Below are positions 5,958 to 7,750 of a stretch of 7,750 bases of DNA, one piece after another. The position numbers and the translations under genes were made by a program. How positions within the stretch are numbered: position 1 is the first letter of the stretch; each line of letters opens with the position of its first letter. This DNA comes from Sphingopyxis sp. (lineage in GTDB: Bacteria; Pseudomonadota; Alphaproteobacteria; Sphingomonadales; Sphingomonadaceae). The notes beneath the pieces were generated by a model. The model ran no database searches and was not told the DNA's origin. It saw nothing but the letters and a program-made list of their open reading frames with translations. Location of the stretch: the NCBI GenBank assembly GCA_026125835.1, contig JAHCKJ010000093.1, forward strand, positions 1 through 7,750, given 5' to 3'.

Positions 5958-5979
5958 CCCCTCCCCTTCAGGGGAGGGG
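5958..5979. terminator. Perfect 9-bp GC hairpin between convergent genes
   Basis: CCCCTCCCC (5958-5966), loop TTCA, GGGGAGGGG (5971-5979). It lies in the 36-base gap between the stop of g8 (+) and the stop of the antisense gene (-), the right place for a bidirectional terminator. Neither side carries a real T-run, so efficiency as an intrinsic terminator is doubtful; it may equally be a short dispersed repeat that protects the 3' ends. Confidence 0.45.
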
Positions 5980-5987
5980 AGCGATCC

Positions 5988-6317
5988 TCAATCACCCGGC
6001 AGCGTGTTGTTGGATTTATAATCCTTGAACTTGTCGGTGAAGCTGGCGTGGTAATCCTCGATCTGCATGTCGGCGTCTTCGGCGGCGACCTTTTCGGAAT
6101 CGCCGCCCGAGCGGCCGAGCGCGATCAGCGCCTTGCGGAACGCGTCGCGTTCGGCGCTGCAGTTCGCTTTCAGCGCCATTTGATATTCGACCTCTTCGAC
6201 CTTGGCCTCGAGCGCCTTTTTCATGTCGTTGCGAAGGCATTTGGTGAAAGCGGCGCGCGACGTTTCGACGGCCGGCGACTGGATCATGGCGGCGAAAACC
6301 AATGTTGTGACGAGCAT
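5988..6317 (-). CDS. Small exported protein of unknown function, antisense within the GTA cluster
   Basis: 109 residues. The N-terminus (LVTTLVFAAMIQSPA, about residues 2-16) is a short signal peptide-like hydrophobic stretch without a strongly charged n-region, so export to the periplasm is likely but not certain. The remainder is charged and helical (EAKVEEVEYQMALKANC, SEKVAAEDADMQIEDYHASF) with two cysteines, C27 and C53, that could pair after export. Similar small secreted helical proteins are common in sphingomonads; I know of no function. The ATG at 6315-6317 has a good GGGGAG site (6325-6330) seven bases upstream. It is the only gene on this strand, placed tail-to-tail with g8 and divergent from g9, and its composition is somewhat less GC-extreme than the phage genes. 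Confidence 0.8.
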   Translation of the reverse strand: MLVTTLVFAAMIQSPAVETSRAAFTKCLRNDMKKALEAKVEEVEYQMALKANCSAERDAFRKALIALGRSGGDSEKVAAEDADMQIEDYHASFTDKFKDYKSNNTLPGD

Positions 6318-6365
6318 CCTGCGACTCCCCGTTTACGCATGATTTTATGGTGAGGAGATTAGACG

Positions 6366-6773
6366 ATGGCGATGGAAAATGGGAGCGCTTTTCTGCTCAA
6401 GGTCGGCAATGGCGCGGCGCCGCCGACCTATGCGACAGTCGCCGGTTTGCGGACGACGCAATTGTCGGTGAACGGAGAGGCGGTGAACGTCACGACCAAG
6501 GATTCGGGCGGCTGGCGTAGCTTGCTTTCGGGCGCCGGGGTGCGATCGGTTTCGGTGAGCGCGGCGGGGATCTTTACCGGGTCGGCGGCGGAAGTGCGGG
6601 TGCGCGGCCATGCGCTGGCGGGGACGATCGACGATTACGAGCTGAGTTTCGAAAGCGGCGAGCGGCTGCGCGGGCGGTTCCTGGTCACCCGGCTGGACTA
6701 TGCCGGCGATTATAATGGCGAGCGCAATTACACGCTGAACCTGGAATCGAGCGGCGCGGTGGCGAGCCTGTGA
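6366..6773 (+). CDS. Major tail tube protein, TP901-1 type (GTA g9)
   Basis: 135 residues; hexameric rings of this protein stack into the tail tube. The sequence is a beta-rich tail tube fold: GSAFLLKVGN at 6-15, TVAGLRTTQLSVNGEAVNVT at 24-43, the family-typical TKDSGGWRSLLSGAGVRSVSVSAAGIF at 44-70, EVRVRGHA and then YELSFESGERLRGRFLVTRLDYAGDYNGERNYTLNLESSG toward the C-terminus. ATG 6366 has GAGGAG (6352-6357) eight bases upstream. It restarts the + strand operon after the antisense gene, and its stop overlaps the next start (GTGA). Confidence 0.93.
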   Translation: MAMENGSAFLLKVGNGAAPPTYATVAGLRTTQLSVNGEAVNVTTKDSGGWRSLLSGAGVRSVSVSAAGIFTGSAAEVRVRGHALAGTIDDYELSFESGERLRGRFLVTRLDYAGDYNGERNYTLNLESSGAVASL

Positions 6774-7084
6774 GCGCGGCGGCGAATTCCCTGCGCGGCG
6801 AGGCGGAGCTGCGCGTTGGCGACCGGACCTATGTGCTGCGCCCGAGTTTTGCGGCGCTGGTCGCGGCGGAGGCCGAGCTGGGGCCGCTGTTCGCACTGGT
6901 CGAGCGCGCGGCGGACGGGCGGCTGGGGCTGGGCGAGCTGGCTTCTTTGTTCTGGCATTGTGTGCGCGACCGGCCCGAGGCGCTGACGCGCGAGGCGGTC
7001 GGCGAGGCGGTGGTGACGCAGGGGCTGGCGGCGGTGACCCCGGCGCTGCGCGCGCTGCTGGGGCAGATACTGGCGGGGCGGTGA
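6770..7084 (+). CDS. GTA gp10 family protein (tail chaperone-like, g10)
   Basis: 104 residues, helical. RGEAELRVGDRTYVLRPSF (9-27) followed by AALVAAEAELGPLFALVER (28-46), and LGLGELASLFWHCVR (52-66), match the gene transfer agent gp10 family, placed among phage tail assembly chaperones. Such proteins coat or guide the tape measure during tail tube polymerisation. The GTG start overlaps the stop of g9 by four bases. In phages, chaperone genes sit just before the tape measure gene; here a second chaperone-like gene (g10.1) and a 157-bp palindrome come in between. Confidence 0.85.
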   Translation: MSAAANSLRGEAELRVGDRTYVLRPSFAALVAAEAELGPLFALVERAADGRLGLGELASLFWHCVRDRPEALTREAVGEAVVTQGLAAVTPALRALLGQILAGR

Positions 7085-7112
7085 GCGCTTTCGCTTGAGC
7101 AAGAAAAAAGAA

Positions 7113-7269
7113 GGATCTCACACAAAGCCACAAAGGCACAAAGATGTCGTGATTGGCGATGCGTTAGCCGGTCACGCGGCGGCCGGGTCATGCCGCGGCG
7201 AAGTGGCTTTGGATGCGGCTTCGCCGCGACAGTTTCTTCTTCGTGCCTTTGTGTCTTGGTGTGAGATCC
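7113..7269. repeat. 157-bp nested palindromic element between g10 and g10.1
   Basis: Outer arms 7113-7144 and 7238-7269 (32 bases, containing CACAAAGGCAC and its complement) pair with 29 of 32 matches. An inner perfect 10-bp hairpin, CGCGGCGAAG (7194-7203) with CTTCGCCGCG (7219-7228), lies between them, along with TGTCG (7145-7149) facing CGACA (7227-7231). It is organised like the element in the protease gene but has unrelated sequence, and it occupies most of the 216-base gap 7085-7300. A reading frame from TTG 7095 through it consists of repeat sequence and is not regarded as a gene. No transposase; probably a MITE-like or REP-like passenger. Confidence 0.8.
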
Positions 7270-7300
7270 CTTTGAACCGGCGCTTGGGGAGTGGGCAAGG

Positions 7301-7525
7301 ATGAGTTCCCGAACCGAGGCGGCAGGCGGGCAGGCTTTCGGACCCTACGCCGTGCGGCTGCTGGGCGTGATGGCGCGGGTGGCGGGGTGGTCGCCCGATG
7401 CGTTTTGGGCGGCGACGCCTGCCGATGTGCGGGCGGTGCTGGCGGGGTGGGTCGATGCGGATGGCGCGGGGGTGGTCGACGGCGCGACGCTGGCGGCACT
7501 GATGGAGCAATTTCCCGATGGATGA
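7301..7525 (+). CDS. Phage tail assembly chaperone (GTA g10.1, rcc01693-like)
   Basis: 74 residues. AVRLLGVMARVAGWSPDAFWAATPADVRAVLAGW (17-50) is the family core: a helix ending in GWSPDAFW and a second helix starting TPADVR, as in the short chaperone proteins that follow g10 in GTA clusters. It probably helps tape measure folding during tail assembly. ATG 7301 is used; GGGGAG at 7286-7291 gives a spacing of nine bases, and the palindromic element ends about 30 bases upstream. It overlaps the tape measure gene by eight bases. Confidence 0.85.
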   Translation: MSSRTEAAGGQAFGPYAVRLLGVMARVAGWSPDAFWAATPADVRAVLAGWVDADGAGVVDGATLAALMEQFPDG

Positions 7526-7750
7526 GATCGACGAGATGGTGGTGGCGGTGCGCGCCGACACCGGGGCGTTCCGGCGCGAGGTGGCGGCATTGCGCGGCGA
7601 GCTGGAGGGGGCGCTGGGGTCGGGCGCCGACGCTGCGGGGCGGCGGATCGAAAACGCACTGTCCCGCGCGATTGTCAGCGGCAAGCTGGGGTTCGAGGAT
7701 CTGAAACGGCTGGCGCTGTCGGTGATGGCCGATATTGCGCGGTCGGCGAT
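7518..7750 (+). CDS. Tail tape measure protein (GTA g11), 3' partial
   Basis: 77 residues visible, running off the window end. Starts MDEIDEMVVAVRADTGAFRR; a charged helical N-terminus with RADTGAFRREVAALRGELEG (13-32), GRRIENALSRAIVSGKLGFEDLKRLALSVMADI (41-73), the usual opening of sphingomonad GTA tape measure proteins. These set tail length and help DNA ejection. The ATG overlaps the g10.1 gene by eight bases and GGAG (7503-7506) lies upstream, within that gene. The assignment rests on the N-terminus and position only. Confidence 0.8.
   Translation, partial: MDEIDEMVVAVRADTGAFRREVAALRGELEGALGSGADAAGRRIENALSRAIVSGKLGFEDLKRLALSVMADIARSA

Noticed and set aside
6342..6347. TAAAAT (- strand) as -10 box of the antisense gene
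   Set aside because: Well placed about 25 bases before the start codon but no recognisable -35 at 16-18 bases; too weak to list as a promoter.
7095..7304. A 69-codon frame starting at TTG through the second palindrome
   Set aside because: It is composed almost wholly of the repeat arms and interior, lacks a ribosome site and overlaps the g10.1 start; no protein family recognised.

Overview
The window is a very GC-rich stretch (coding strand rich in G and C at third codon positions) carrying the head-and-early-tail half of an RcGTA-like gene transfer agent (GTA) / HK97-type phage structural cluster. The gene set, the GTA-specific families, and the interspersed repeats (including the CCTTCGACAAGCTCAGG type) suggest a sphingomonad alphaproteobacterium (Sphingomonadaceae). 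This assignment is from recognition of protein families and repeats, not from a database search.

Layout on the + strand in RcGTA gene order: g2 large terminase (1-861, 5' end outside the window); g3 portal (1667-2785); a small membrane protein of the g3.5 position (2877-3185, DUF6127-like); g4 prohead protease (3182-3778); g5 HK97-fold major capsid protein (3784-4926); g6 head-tail adaptor (5008-5562); g8 tail terminator, DUF3168 (5559-5951); g9 tail tube (6366-6773); g10 (6770-7084); g10.1 tail chaperone (7301-7525); g11 tape measure (7518 to the window end). Several junctions are 4-base GTGA/ATGA overlaps, as expected for a translationally coupled morphogenesis operon. No g7 (stopper) gene lies between g6 and g8.

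The cluster is interrupted by five things that do not belong to the core: (1) a less GC-rich two-gene cassette (916-1654) between terminase and portal, encoding a small protein of unknown function and a HEPN-like protein, with a promoter-like sequence at the terminase stop codon and non-ATG starts; (2) a REP-like hairpin element before the DUF6127-like gene (2797-2860); (3) a 171-bp nested palindrome (3210-3380) that is open in frame within the N-terminus of the protease gene; (4) an antisense gene for a small exported protein between g8 and g9 (5988-6317, - strand); (5) a second, unrelated 157-bp nested palindrome between g10 and g10.1 (7113-7269). Despite these insertions every structural reading frame is intact, which argues that the cluster is maintained rather than decaying.

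Functionally, the terminase would fill procapsids through the portal, the protease would trim the capsid precursor (a cleavage-like MK|SL site is visible), and the g6-g11 proteins would build the neck and tail. The HEPN pair looks like accessory cargo (toxin-antitoxin or defence type) and is the most novel-looking part of the window.
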